Shown: in pieces, positions 1-8,543 of the stretch
Position numbering within the stretch: position 1 is the stretch's first letter
How the letters are laid out: every line of letters begins with the position of its first letter
Assembly: GCF_015864665.1 (NCBI RefSeq)
Contig: NZ_JADYWU010000001.1
Location: 620,001-684,000, forward strand
DNA: 64,000 bases
Direction of reading: 5' to 3'
From: Salinibacterium sp. SWN167
GTDB taxonomy: Bacteria; Actinomycetota; Actinomycetes; Actinomycetales; Microbacteriaceae
Program-made: the position numbers and the translations under genes
Notes under the pieces: generated by a model
The model's database searches: none
What the model was told of the DNA's origin: nothing
Seen by the model: the letters and a program-made list of their open reading frames with translations, nothing else

Positions 1-1542
1 TTCGTCATCAACACCCCTTTCCGCGCGGCGTGGAAGGAATACCTCGGCAACGCAGCACTTCACGGCAAGGCAGCAACGGTCTTCGCCCAGCTCATCACCA
101 AGGACGTCAACCACGGCGTTCACGCGTTCTACGTTCCGCTGCGCGACGATAACGGACCGCTCCCCGGAGTCTCGACCGAAGATGATGGCCTCAAGGGTGG
201 TCTGAACGGAATCGACAACGGTCGTCTTCACTTCGACCACGTTCGCGTTCCTCGCACAAACCTCCTCAACCGCTACGGCAACGTTGACGAGAACGGCGAA
301 TACACCTCCGACATCGACAGCCCCGGCCGTCGCTTCTTCACGATGCTCGGCACGCTCGTGCAGGGCCGTGTTTCGCTCGATGGCGCCGCGGTGCTCGCGA
401 GCAAGCTGGCCTTGAACATCGCTATCAAGTACGGCTCGGAACGCCGCCAGTTCACGGCATCCAGCAGCACGAACGAAGAAGTGATTCTGGACTACCAGCG
501 TCACCAGCGTCGCCTGCTGCCGCGCCTGGCTCAGACCTACGCGATGTCGTTCGCGCACGAGGAGTTCCTCGACAAGTTCGATGGCGTTTTCTCGGGCCGC
601 ACCGACACCGATGCTGACCGTCAGGATCTCGAAACGATCGCGGCGGCGCTCAAGCCGCTCAGCACGTGGGCGGCCCTCGACACTCTGCAGGAGGCTCGCG
701 AGGCTTGCGGCGGTTCGGGCTTTATGGCCGAGAACCGTCTCACGCAGATGCGCGCTGACCTCGACGTTTATGCCACCTTCGAGGGCGATAACAACGTGCT
801 GCTTCAGCTCGTGGCTAAGCGCCTGCTCACCGATTACTCGCGCAAATTTGCGGGAGCGGATGCTGGCGCGATGGCCCACTACGTTGCCGACCAGGTCAAC
901 GAGGCCGCCGTCAACCGCACGGGTCTTCGCCGCTTCGCTCAGAACGTGGTGGACTTCGGTTCCACCGCCCGCTCGATCGGCTACGTTCGCGACACAGACT
1001 CCCAGCGCCAGCTGCTCACCGACCGCGTCGAAACGATGGTGGCGGATGTCGCGGGCAAGTTGCGTCCGGCCAGCAAGCTTCCGAAGGCTGAGGCTGCCGC
1101 TCTCTTCAACAGCCACCAGAACCAGCTCATCTTGACCGCGTACGCGCACGGTGAGCTGCTGCAGTGGGAAGCGTTCACTCGCGCTATTGAGAAGATCGAA
1201 GACAAGGACACCGCTCAGGTCATGACGTGGCTGCGCGACCTCTTCGGCTTCACGCTCATCGAGAAGAACCTCGCGTGGTACCTCATGCACGGTCGCATCT
1301 CCACTAACCGTGCTCAAGCCATCACCGACTACATCGATGACCGTCTGTTGCCGCGTTTGCGTCCGCAAGCTCTGGATCTCGTGGCCGCATTCGGCCTCAC
1401 CGACGAGCTGGTGCGCGCACCGATCGCCTCGGGCATCGAAGCCAAGCGCCAGAACGAGGCTCGCGACTACTACGCCGCGCGCCGGGAGTCGGGCGAAGAG
1501 CCCGTGCACGAGAAGGACCTGAAGCAGAAGAAGCGCCGCTAA
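1..1542 (+). CDS. Acyl-CoA oxidase / acyl-CoA dehydrogenase family (5' end outside window)
   Basis: The frame is open from base 1, so the gene begins before the window; 513 residues are visible. The visible part runs from the middle beta domain (HGVHAFYVPLRD, then GLKGGLNGIDNGRLHFDHVRVP) into the helical C-terminal region (QGRVSLDGAAVLASKLAL, YGSERRQF, EACGGSGFMAENR, FEGDNNVLLQLVAKRLL). These stretches are typical of FAD-dependent acyl-CoA oxidases, which make the 2-enoyl-CoA in beta-oxidation and pass electrons to oxygen. The C-terminal extension beyond a plain acyl-CoA dehydrogenase fits the oxidase form (about 650-700 residues in the family). The gene ends in a Lys/Arg-rich tail and is followed at once by a strong terminator. 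Confidence 0.9.
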   Translation, partial: FVINTPFRAAWKEYLGNAALHGKAATVFAQLITKDVNHGVHAFYVPLRDDNGPLPGVSTEDDGLKGGLNGIDNGRLHFDHVRVPRTNLLNRYGNVDENGEYTSDIDSPGRRFFTMLGTLVQGRVSLDGAAVLASKLALNIAIKYGSERRQFTASSSTNEEVILDYQRHQRRLLPRLAQTYAMSFAHEEFLDKFDGVFSGRTDTDADRQDLETIAAALKPLSTWAALDTLQEAREACGGSGFMAENRLTQMRADLDVYATFEGDNNVLLQLVAKRLLTDYSRKFAGADAGAMAHYVADQVNEAAVNRTGLRRFAQNVVDFGSTARSIGYVRDTDSQRQLLTDRVETMVADVAGKLRPASKLPKAEAAALFNSHQNQLILTAYAHGELLQWEAFTRAIEKIEDKDTAQVMTWLRDLFGFTLIEKNLAWYLMHGRISTNRAQAITDYIDDRLLPRLRPQALDLVAAFGLTDELVRAPIASGIEAKRQNEARDYYAARRESGEEPVHEKDLKQKKRR

Positions 1543-1556
1543 CAGCGCTGCTTGGC

Positions 1557-1603
1557 AGAAAAGGCTGCCGTCCCACAGCAGGTGTGGGGCGGCAGCCTTT
1601 TCT
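1557..1603 (+). terminator. Rho-independent terminator after the acyl-CoA oxidase gene
   Basis: A long inverted repeat with arms AGAAAAGGCTGCCG and CGGCAGCCTTTTCT, extended inside by CCCACA/TGTGGG, ends in a TTTT run on the plus strand. The A-rich left arm gives a T-rich tail on the minus strand too, so it may also stop transcription coming from the decayed gene at 1647. Confidence 0.85.
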
Positions 1604-1646
1604 CGTGCTCCGTCTCACGGCTATTCGTGTCTTTCAGCCGCTCGAG

Positions 1647-2556
1647 TTACAGCGAGACGGTGCGAAACCCGGCGTTACCCATCGAAGAATCTGGCGTGTT
1701 CTGCGAGCGAGCCGAGTTGCGGTACCGGTTGCAGTAGGAGATGTGACACAGGTAGCTGCCGCCGCGCAGCACTCGTACGGTGCCCACACGGGGGCCGACC
1801 GGGTTCTCGGTGGGGGAGTCGACAGCGAGCGTCGCGTAATAGCGAGCGTCGTATCAGTCGGCGCACCATTCCCAAACATTGCCGACCGTTTGGAAAAGTC
1901 CCTAGCCGTTGGGCTCGAAGCTGCGCACGGGCGCGGTAGTGAGGTATCCGTCGTCGAGGGTATTGGTGCGGGGGAAATCACCCTGGAAGATGTTGGTGCG
2001 CCAGCCGCCAGCATCCATTTCGTCATCGCCCCACGGGTGCTTGGCTTGATCGAGCCCACCGCGGGAAGCATAATCCCATTCCGCTTCGGTAGGCAGGCGT
2101 CGGCCAGCCCAGGCGCAATAGGCTTCGGCGTCATTGAAGCTGACGTGAGTTACCGGATGATCGCCTAAACCATCGATGGAGCTGTTGCGCCCGCCGGGGT
2201 GCTTCCAGCCGGCACCGTTGACGCCGAACCACCACGGTGCCCCTGCGGCCTGCCCCATAATGTCTTCTGCGGGGGCATCGACCGCGAGGTGGAACACCGC
2301 GGAGTAACCAAAAGTTTCTGCCTCGGTGAGGTAGCCGGTGGCATCCACGAAACGGGCGAAGTCATCATTGGTGACGCTCGTGACATCGATCGAAAAAGCG
2401 TCGACGGTCACCGGATGTTGCGGCACTTCGCCATCGGCTTCGTTACGGTCACCCGACGAATCGCCCATCACAAAAGTTCCGGCGGGGACGGTAGCTTGCT
2501 CGATGAGGTGTGCACGTGCAGTTGTCTCCGCAGCTTGAACTCGTTGTATCATCCAC
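1647..2556 (-). pseudogene. Decayed copy of formylglycine-generating enzyme (SUMF1/FGE family)
   Basis: The translation matches the intact paralogue at 6889-7920 along its length but carries several lesions. An in-frame TAG at 1902-1904 replaces the Tyr after FEPNG, and an in-frame TGA at 1854-1856 replaces the Trp of the paralogue's WCSDWYD. The rest of the frame continues to a natural TAA at 1647-1649 and still encodes the active-site stretch [11 protein letters not shown] with both cysteines. Near the 5' end the Cys-rich leader (CGDNCTCT) can be read from a GTG at 2556, but a deletion of about 40 codons then shifts it out of frame with the body. The longer reading frame that runs up to 2636 is therefore probably fortuitous. 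Several independent lesions argue against sequencing error or recoding. Confidence 0.85.
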
Positions 2557-2767
2557 CCTTCCGGCATATTGCTGCGGTGGAGGGTGCGGTACCGCGCGAC
2601 GGTGTTCTTGAATATTTTGTTTTCAGTCGTGCCCATCGAGCGAAATCGGTATCCCTAGAGTGCCGGAGTAAACATTCCTGACGGCGTTTCGGGCACGTCG
2701 CAACTGCTTAGTGCCATTGTGCTGAGGCAGAGCAGCGGTACCGAAATTTCAGTGCACGCTCACACGG

Positions 2768-3295
2768 CTAGGATGCCGGGGTGAAGAGGGACGCAGGGGG
2801 AACGGGAACGGAGCCCGGCCATGCTCCATACAGCGATTCCAGATCGCGTGCACTTGCGCCTATCCAGGGAGAGTCTCCATTGGGGATGGTCGTAAGCTTT
2901 CGGTCCAATCCCACAGCTTCATATGCGCCCTCGTAGTCCCATTCAACCGGCGCTCCGGACGCAGAAACTAGGCGAACATAGACTCCGGTTGGGTCATGGT
3001 CGTTGACTGACCACCCCAACTGCCAGGCCCATTGCAGCACAGCCTCGTCTGCGGCATCTGCCACGACAACATCATCGGCGATCTCAATTTGCACCTCAAG
3101 GAAGTAGCTGCGGGTGAAACCGCTGAGCGAAGAAGAATATGTTGCGGAAGCATCTACTACGCCATCGGGGAGATCGGTGATGTTGCTGAGTTGTTCGGCG
3201 GACTGGCCTAGTTTCGGTGGAGTCACTGTGCAGCCTCCTAATGACGCTGTTCCGAGTATGAGCACGAGGGTTGCCGCGAAATAGCGTTTCAACAT
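2768..3295 (-). CDS. Putative lipoprotein, function unknown
   Basis: The 175-residue product starts with a typical lipoprotein signal: MLKRY, a hydrophobic stretch, and lipobox LGGC with the cysteine near residue 22. The mature part (TVTPPKLG onward) is predicted to sit outside the membrane. A low-charge beta-rich region with SLSGFTRSYFLEVQIEIADD is visible, but I recognise no family. It follows the alpha/beta hydrolase gene by 24 bases on the same strand, so the two are probably cotranscribed with the MFS gene upstream. Confidence 0.65.
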   Translation of the reverse strand: MLKRYFAATLVLILGTASLGGCTVTPPKLGQSAEQLSNITDLPDGVVDASATYSSSLSGFTRSYFLEVQIEIADDVVVADAADEAVLQWAWQLGWSVNDHDPTGVYVRLVSASGAPVEWDYEGAYEAVGLDRKLTTIPNGDSPWIGASARDLESLYGAWPGSVPVPPASLFTPAS

Positions 3296-3319
3296 CCAGA
3301 GACCATCTCGTGCATATCC

Positions 3320-4063
3320 TTATTTTCTCGCATGGTAATCCTCAATGACGCTATTGGAATCAAAGAACTGGTCAAACGATGCGCTAATCTTCGGGGGTAG
3401 GTCGTCGGCCATGCCGGCATAGAGAACAGCCTTGTGCGAGGTAATCGTCCCGCCGCCGTTGTCGGCCTCGATGGTCTCCCACTCTGCCGGGTTTCGAGCT
3501 CCGCCAAGTTTAGGAACCAGATCGCCCGTTGCCTCGTACGCCACCACATTGACATCTAAATCGATATCGAATCGGCCGATTTCTGCTCCGACGGTCAGGA
3601 CCTGCTTCACGTTCAAATCTTCGCCGTAGAGCTCGGCAAAAGCACCCGCAGTGATGCCGCCTTGGCTAAATCCCGCCACCATCACCGCTGGGGGGCGAGG
3701 AGCATCCGGGTTCTCCAAGTAGTACGCGTCGATGCTGGCGGTGAGAGCCTTATAGGATGCGTCCAATAAGTGGCTTTGGCCAGTCATGATGTTGAGGTTA
3801 CCCATGGCATCGTTGGGGATTAAGCTTCCCAGAGGGTTCCATTCTTGGGTGCTGGGGATCACTAATGTGAATGCTGGCGGGACAGATGTTGTGTGCGCCA
3901 CTCGAATCACGGCTTCATCTGCGCCACCCCGCGAATCAATCTGGCCCATCGTCAGAATCGTATTGCGCACACTGTCCAACTTGATGTCGCCATTTTCTGA
4001 CACATCGCCTTCGTTGACGTCAACACCGACGACCATCTGCTGCCGGGGTTGCGTCCGCGTCAC
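3320..4063 (-). CDS. Alpha/beta-hydrolase fold protein (cutinase/PE-PPE-like serine hydrolase)
   Basis: This 247-residue protein contains a nucleophile elbow GFSQG near residue 130 (preceded by PPAVMVAG), an Asp candidate in YEATGDLVPKLGG and a His candidate in TITSHKAVLYAG. That is a complete Ser-Asp-His set in the right order. The start is a GTG; an ATG nine codons downstream is an alternative. No signal peptide is visible, although relatives are often secreted, so the N-terminus may have been lost. It begins 5 bases after the stop of the MFS exporter gene, suggesting one operon. The substrate cannot be told from the sequence. Confidence 0.6.
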   Translation of the reverse strand: MTRTQPRQQMVVGVDVNEGDVSENGDIKLDSVRNTILTMGQIDSRGGADEAVIRVAHTTSVPPAFTLVIPSTQEWNPLGSLIPNDAMGNLNIMTGQSHLLDASYKALTASIDAYYLENPDAPRPPAVMVAGFSQGGITAGAFAELYGEDLNVKQVLTVGAEIGRFDIDLDVNVVAYEATGDLVPKLGGARNPAEWETIEADNGGGTITSHKAVLYAGMADDLPPKISASFDQFFDSNSVIEDYHARK

Positions 4064-4068
4064 GCAGG

Positions 4069-5700
4069 TTAGGCCTCGCCGGATTTTTCGGGCGACGTCT
4101 CGGCTCGGGCCTCGCCGTCGCCCTCAGCATCGTCGTCGCCTCGACGTCCACTGTCGAGGCGGAGGCTCGCGAGGAACCCGAACGCCAGGAAGCCGGCAGC
4201 CGCGAATGCGGAATACCGTGTCGAGTCGGTGAAGGCCTGGCGGGCGTCGGCTGCGGCATCCGGAGACTGAGCATCGAGCGCGCTGATGCCGGTGCCCGCG
4301 GAGTCGACGACGAGATCAACAATCTGAGTGCGGGCTTCGGCGGGGATGTCGGCGCGGTCGGCGAGCTTGGCGTCGAGCCCCGTGCCGAGGCTCGAGAAGA
4401 GCACGGTTCCGAGAATCGCGATGCCCAGCGCGGAGCCGATTTGCCGGGCGGTGCTTTGGGTTCCCGAACCCTGGCCCGACTGGCTGAGCGGCACGTCCTT
4501 GAGCACCACGCTCGTGAGCTGGGCTGTAGCGAGACCGACGCCGAAACCGTAGATGAACAGGCCGGGGGCGATGTGCCACCACACGGCATCGGGACTCAGC
4601 GCGAAAGCAACAATCAGCACGCCCACAATCTCGGCGCCGATGCCCACGCGCACGATCGTGACGGGGGTGACCTTGTTGCCGAACGCGCCTGCGAAACCGC
4701 TCGCGACGAACGATCCAATGGCGAGAGCGAGGATGACGAGGCCCGTCTGGAGGGCGTCGTAGCCGAGGACGTTTTGTAACCACAGCGGCAGCGAGAGGAT
4801 GATGCCGAACTCGCCGAGCGCGACGATCATCGCGGCAATGTTTCCGTTGCGGAATGACGGGATCTTCAGCAGCCCGAACGCGAGCATCGTGGACTTGCCG
4901 GCACGTTCGCGAGCGAAACCCCAGCGCACAAACACGACGCCGCTCACGAGAGCGAGCGCGAAAGCGAACGGGATGGGGGAGACATCCAACGTCCAGAAAT
5001 CGGGAGGGGTGTCGCTGAAGAACCAGCCGTAGCTGCGGCCCTCAATGAGAGCGAAGACGAGCGACGCGAACAGCACGACGGAGAGAAGCGCGCCCACGAC
5101 ATCCACTCGTCGCTGGGCAGACGGCTCTTTCGATTCGGTCGCATAGATCAGAACGCCGATGACGATGATGATGCCGAGGGGCACGTTGATGCCGAAGGCC
5201 CAGCGCCACGAGTAATAGGTCGTGAGCCAGCCGCCGAGGAGCGGGCCAACAGCGGCCATTCCGCCGATCGTGGAACCCCAGACGGCAAAGGCGATGGCAC
5301 GTTCCCGACCGCGGAAGGTGGCGTTGATGATCGACAGCGACGAGGGGAGGATCATCGCCCCGCCGATGCCCTGCACGAGGCGGGAGGCAATCAAGTACTC
5401 GCCGGTCGTCGCCGTCGCCGCCAAGATCGACGAGAGCGCGAAGATGACGACGCCGATGAGAAGAACGCGGCGGCGACCGTAGCGATCAGCGAGCGTGCCG
5501 AACACGAGCAGTAGGGCAGCAAAGACGAGCGTGTAGCTCTCTTGCACCCACTGCACCTGCGTGGAGTTGAGATCGAGATCTTCGACGACCGAGGGGATCG
5601 CCACGTTGACGATCGTCGAGTCGACGATGATCAGCGCCACCGCAATGCTGATGAAAAGAAGCCCTAGCCAGCGCTTGCGGGAGGCGCGAACGTCGTTCAC
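4069..5700 (-). CDS. MFS drug:H+ exporter, DHA2 (EmrB/QacA) family, 14 membrane segments
   Basis: The 543-residue product has the hallmarks of DHA2 exporters: motif D1-like IIVDSTIVNVAIPSV in the first segment, motif A as FGTLADRYGRRRVL in the loop between segments 2 and 3, and motif C-like GGAMILPSSLSIINATF/GPLLGGWL further on. About 14 hydrophobic segments span residues 12-520, followed by an acidic hydrophilic tail. Such proteins export lipophilic cations, drugs or metabolites using the proton gradient. The GTG start overlaps the TAG of the TspO-like gene by one base, which suggests translational coupling. No TetR or MarR regulator lies next to it. Confidence 0.85.
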   Translation of the reverse strand: MNDVRASRKRWLGLLFISIAVALIIVDSTIVNVAIPSVVEDLDLNSTQVQWVQESYTLVFAALLLVFGTLADRYGRRRVLLIGVVIFALSSILAATATTGEYLIASRLVQGIGGAMILPSSLSIINATFRGRERAIAFAVWGSTIGGMAAVGPLLGGWLTTYYSWRWAFGINVPLGIIIVIGVLIYATESKEPSAQRRVDVVGALLSVVLFASLVFALIEGRSYGWFFSDTPPDFWTLDVSPIPFAFALALVSGVVFVRWGFARERAGKSTMLAFGLLKIPSFRNGNIAAMIVALGEFGIILSLPLWLQNVLGYDALQTGLVILALAIGSFVASGFAGAFGNKVTPVTIVRVGIGAEIVGVLIVAFALSPDAVWWHIAPGLFIYGFGVGLATAQLTSVVLKDVPLSQSGQGSGTQSTARQIGSALGIAILGTVLFSSLGTGLDAKLADRADIPAEARTQIVDLVVDSAGTGISALDAQSPDAAADARQAFTDSTRYSAFAAAGFLAFGFLASLRLDSGRRGDDDAEGDGEARAETSPEKSGEA

Positions 5701-6494
5701 TAGATGTTCTGTTCAGCGCGAAGTCGTGTAATCGCAAACACTGCGGAACTCACGAGAATTGCCGCAACAGCCACTATCGCGGCAATAGCGGTGGGCTGTG
5801 AGATCAGGTCGCCGGTGAGACGTGCCACGGCAACCCACGCGAGACCCCAGCTGAGCGAGAGTGACGGGGCGAAGTGCGCGCGACCACGAGCGGCGAGCGC
5901 GATTCCGACGGCGCCAGCCACGAAGACAACGGCAACGCCCCAGACGTCTTGGGAGATGCCAAAGCCATCGAAGCCGATCGCGTTGAGCCACGCGGCAATG
6001 TTGGCCGCTGTCGCGACGCACACCCAACCTAGGTAAAGACCGACGGTGCCATCGGTGATGATCGCATCCACTGCGCCTGCCGCCGGTAGCTTCACGGTGA
6101 TCAGGTAGGCGCGAATCAGGACGATCAGCAGCAGAATGATCACGGGAACGCTGAGCGCGAGCATGTCGAACTGGATCGACAGAATCCACGCGGCATTGAG
6201 TACGAGGGATGCGGCCACCCAGTAGCCAACGCGGCGGTGAAGTTCGGTGCTGGTCTGCTTGGGGAGCATCTGCCACACTGCATAGGCTACGAGCCCAAAG
6301 TAGATGACGCTCCAGATCGTGAAAGCGGAGCCGGCGGGCGCAATTACCGTCGCATCAGCACTGAGTGCTCCACCCGCGACTTCCTGTACGGGAGTTCCAC
6401 CATATGCTCCGGAGCCAACAAACGCTCCGATAAGGGCAAAGGTCGCGCTCGCCGCCACCGTAATTTGCCGGACTACATCTCTGGATTCGCGCAT
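5700..6494 (-). CDS. TspO/MBR-related (tryptophan-rich sensory protein) membrane protein
   Basis: The 264-residue protein is almost entirely membrane-embedded, with about eight hydrophobic segments. FTIWSVIYFGLVAYAVWQ and LYLGWVCVATAANIAAW resemble conserved stretches of the TspO/MBR family, which binds tetrapyrroles and cholesterol-like ligands. Canonical TspO has about 160 residues and five segments; this is the longer form found in actinobacteria, with an extra C-terminal block. ATG start preceded by GGAGAACGTC. The stop codon overlaps the start of the MFS exporter gene. The assignment rests on motif resemblance only. Confidence 0.6.
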   Translation of the reverse strand: MRESRDVVRQITVAASATFALIGAFVGSGAYGGTPVQEVAGGALSADATVIAPAGSAFTIWSVIYFGLVAYAVWQMLPKQTSTELHRRVGYWVAASLVLNAAWILSIQFDMLALSVPVIILLLIVLIRAYLITVKLPAAGAVDAIITDGTVGLYLGWVCVATAANIAAWLNAIGFDGFGISQDVWGVAVVFVAGAVGIALAARGRAHFAPSLSLSWGLAWVAVARLTGDLISQPTAIAAIVAVAAILVSSAVFAITRLRAEQNI

Positions 6495-6708
6495 GACGTT
6501 CTCCTTCAGTTGGCTCTAAGCCTAGAACTCCTGAGGCGGAGTCAACCGAAGAATCGCTGAAATGTGGGTGTCACTCAGGTGCCGGTGCGCGATGAAGATG
6601 GCAAGTCATGCAGGGTGCGCACAGCAATCGCGCGTGCGAAAGTGGCGCGTGCGCACGTCGGACATCGGACGTTCCACAATCGCGCTTGGTGCGCGGTAGT
6701 GGTGCGTT

Positions 6709-6840
6709 TTAGTTGAAGCCGGCGAGCAGGCTAGGCACAGCAAGGTTCACGAGCAGAAGGACACCGGTCAGGGCAACAATTACGCCCGTCACAATGAGCA
6801 CTGCCTTACCCAGAACGGTGATGGTGGAGATAAAAGTCAT
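6709..6840 (-). CDS. Small single-span membrane peptide (43 aa), unknown
   Basis: A short ATG-initiated frame encodes MTFISTITVLGKAVLIVTG followed by a hydrophobic stretch and ends SLLAGFN. Nearly all of it forms one long or two short hydrophobic helices. It lies alone between the FGE gene (its ATG is 49 bases past the FGE stop, same strand) and the TspO-like gene. Its coding nature is supported only by the clean start, its amphipathic composition and its location, so treat it as a candidate. Confidence 0.4.
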   Translation of the reverse strand: MTFISTITVLGKAVLIVTGVIVALTGVLLLVNLAVPSLLAGFN

Positions 6841-6888
6841 GCTCTAAGGATATCGGAGCGGATGGCTCGGCGGTAAAGCGATCGCGAG

Positions 6889-7920
6889 CTAGAGCGCCAC
6901 AGTGCGGAACCCCGCGTTGCCCATCGATGAGTCAGGCGTGTTCTGCGAGCGCGCTGAGTTGCGGTAGCGGTTGCAGTACGAGATGTGGCACAGGTAGCTG
7001 CCGCCGCGCAGCACACGCACGGAGCCTTCGCTGGGGCCGGCAGGATTGAGAGTGGGGGCGTCGACAGGCAGCGTCGCGTAGTAGTTCGCGTCGTACCAGT
7101 CTGAGCACCATTCCCAGACGTTGCCCACCGTTTGGAAGAGTCCGTAGCCGTTGGGCTCGAAGCTGCGCACTGGGGCAGTCGTGAGGTAACCATCATCGAG
7201 AGTGTTAGTGCGGGGAAAATCGCCCTGGAAGATGTTGGTGCGCCAGCCGCCGGCATCCATCTCTTCGTCACCCCACGGGTATTTGGCCTGGTCGAGGCCG
7301 CCGCGTGAGGCGTACTCCCACTCGGCCTCGGTGGGCAGGCGTCGGCCCGCCCAGGCGCAATACGCTTCGGCGTCGTTGAAACTGATGTGAACGGCGGGAT
7401 GATCGCCCAAGCCCTCGATCGAAGAGTTGCGCCCGCCGGGATGCTTCCAGTCGGCACCCGTCACGCCGAACCACCACGGAGCTCCGGCGGCCCGCCCCAT
7501 AATGTCTCCCTCAGGGGCGTCGACAGCGAGATGGAAAACCGCTGAATTGTCAAAAGTTTCGGCTTCGGTGAGGTAGCCCGTGGCCTCTACGAATCGTGCG
7601 AAGTCGTCGTTGGTGACGCTCGTGACATCGATTGAGAAAGCGCTCAGGGTGACCGGATGCTGCGGCACTTCGCCATCGGCGGCGTTGCGGTCGCCCGAGG
7701 AGTCGCCCATCACGAAGGTGCCGGCGGGTATTGCGGCCTGCTTGATGAGGTGGTTGCCGGCTTCGGGAGTCAGTGGCGCGGATGCGGCGGGCGGGTCGGC
7801 AGTTACTGCTGAGGATGACGCGGGCGGTGCTGCCAGCGGCATACCGAGAGGTGCTGCGGAACTACGCTGGGGAGTGCAGGTGCAGCTGTCTCCGCAGCCT
7901 GAGTTTGAAGCGTCATCCAT
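6889..7920 (-). CDS. Formylglycine-generating enzyme (sulfatase-activating oxidase)
   Basis: The 343-residue protein shows the FGE-sulfatase fold from about residue 60 on: IPAGTFVMGDSSGDRNAADGE, NDDFARFVEATGYLTEAE, GRRLPTEAEWEYASRGG, and the catalytic region [11 protein letters not shown] followed by [15 protein letters not shown]. Cys311 and Cys316 have the five-residue spacing of the copper-binding cysteines of known aerobic FGEs, so an active oxidase converting a sulfatase cysteine to formylglycine is likely. The N-terminus (residues 1-56) is an added leader with GCGDSCTCT and an Ala/Pro-rich linker. No sulfatase with a CxPxR motif is visible in the window, so its substrate must be encoded elsewhere. 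A decayed duplicate lies 4.3 kb away. Confidence 0.92.
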   Translation of the reverse strand: MDDASNSGCGDSCTCTPQRSSAAPLGMPLAAPPASSSAVTADPPAASAPLTPEAGNHLIKQAAIPAGTFVMGDSSGDRNAADGEVPQHPVTLSAFSIDVTSVTNDDFARFVEATGYLTEAETFDNSAVFHLAVDAPEGDIMGRAAGAPWWFGVTGADWKHPGGRNSSIEGLGDHPAVHISFNDAEAYCAWAGRRLPTEAEWEYASRGGLDQAKYPWGDEEMDAGGWRTNIFQGDFPRTNTLDDGYLTTAPVRSFEPNGYGLFQTVGNVWEWCSDWYDANYYATLPVDAPTLNPAGPSEGSVRVLRGGSYLCHISYCNRYRNSARSQNTPDSSMGNAGFRTVAL

Positions 7921-7959
7921 CGTTCCAGCCTACGCCCGTGGGGTTTCGTCGCCTGCGAG

Positions 7960-8370
7960 TTATTCCGGGGCGGGAGCGGGAGCCGCTGGGCGAGCCGCCG
8001 GGGTTCGCCGCGGAAGCTTGAGAATCGCGTAGACCGCAACGACGCTCAGAATCATATTCACCCAGTTGATCTCGTATTCTGCCTTCGGAAAGTACTGCGC
8101 TGCGAAGGCGACAAGCCCCCGAAGTGCGAGCGCCCATATATTGATAGCCAGAAAACCCTTGCGGGCCCATTCGTTCCCGCGGCCCACTTGAATAAGCAGC
8201 AAAAGCCCGATCACGCCGGAGGTGATCAATCCGGCTTCCGGATCGTTGAGAGGGAAGAACCCCCACACGATTGCTAGTACTTGAGTGGCGATAGCGACGC
8301 GCAACCAGGGGAATGAGCCCTCGTCATCCGCCGCTATTTCCGACGTCGGTTCGGGAGTCGTGTCTGTCAC
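7960..8370 (-). CDS. Small integral membrane protein, unknown
   Basis: The GTG at 8370 is chosen as the start (VTDTTPEP onward, 136 residues) because GGAAAG lies about 9 bases upstream; a TTG at 8439 would add 23 residues. About four hydrophobic segments follow a short acidic N-terminus (FPWLRVAIATQVLAIVWGFF, then AGLITSGVIGLLLLIQVG and two more), with an Ala/Pro-rich cytoplasmic tail. No family recognised. It lies 39 bases upstream of the FGE gene on the same strand and may be cotranscribed. Confidence 0.6.
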   Translation of the reverse strand: MTDTTPEPTSEIAADDEGSFPWLRVAIATQVLAIVWGFFPLNDPEAGLITSGVIGLLLLIQVGRGNEWARKGFLAINIWALALRGLVAFAAQYFPKAEYEINWVNMILSVVAVYAILKLPRRTPAARPAAPAPAPE

Positions 8371-8470
8371 GTTCGAATCTTTCCATGTGCCAACCGCGGG
8401 TGCTATCTCCGGCGTCGCCCCAAGTCGAGGGGTAGACAATCTACTGATGGTGCGTTGATGCGTTCAGCCA

Positions 8471-8543
8471 GCCCATAGACATGCCCCATAGACATGCCCC
8501 ATAGACATGCCCCATAGACATGCCCCATAGACATGCCTCATAG
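8471..8543. repeat. 13-bp tandem repeat, five copies plus a partial one
   Basis: The unit CCCCATAGACATG is repeated at 8471-8483 (first base G), 8484-8496, 8497-8509, 8510-8522 and 8523-8535, followed by a degenerate partial copy up to 8543. Because 13 is not a multiple of three and each copy carries an ATG and a TAG, the array presents start codons in all frames just before the lipoprotein gene at 8533. Confidence 0.95.

Noticed and set aside
1854-1856. TGA in the FGE copy as a selenocysteine codon
   Set aside because: It replaces a Trp codon rather than a catalytic Cys, and a TAG and a frame-shifting deletion are also present, so decay is the better reading.
8471-8543. CRISPR array
   Set aside because: The repeats are only 13 bp, directly contiguous without spacers, and no cas gene is present.
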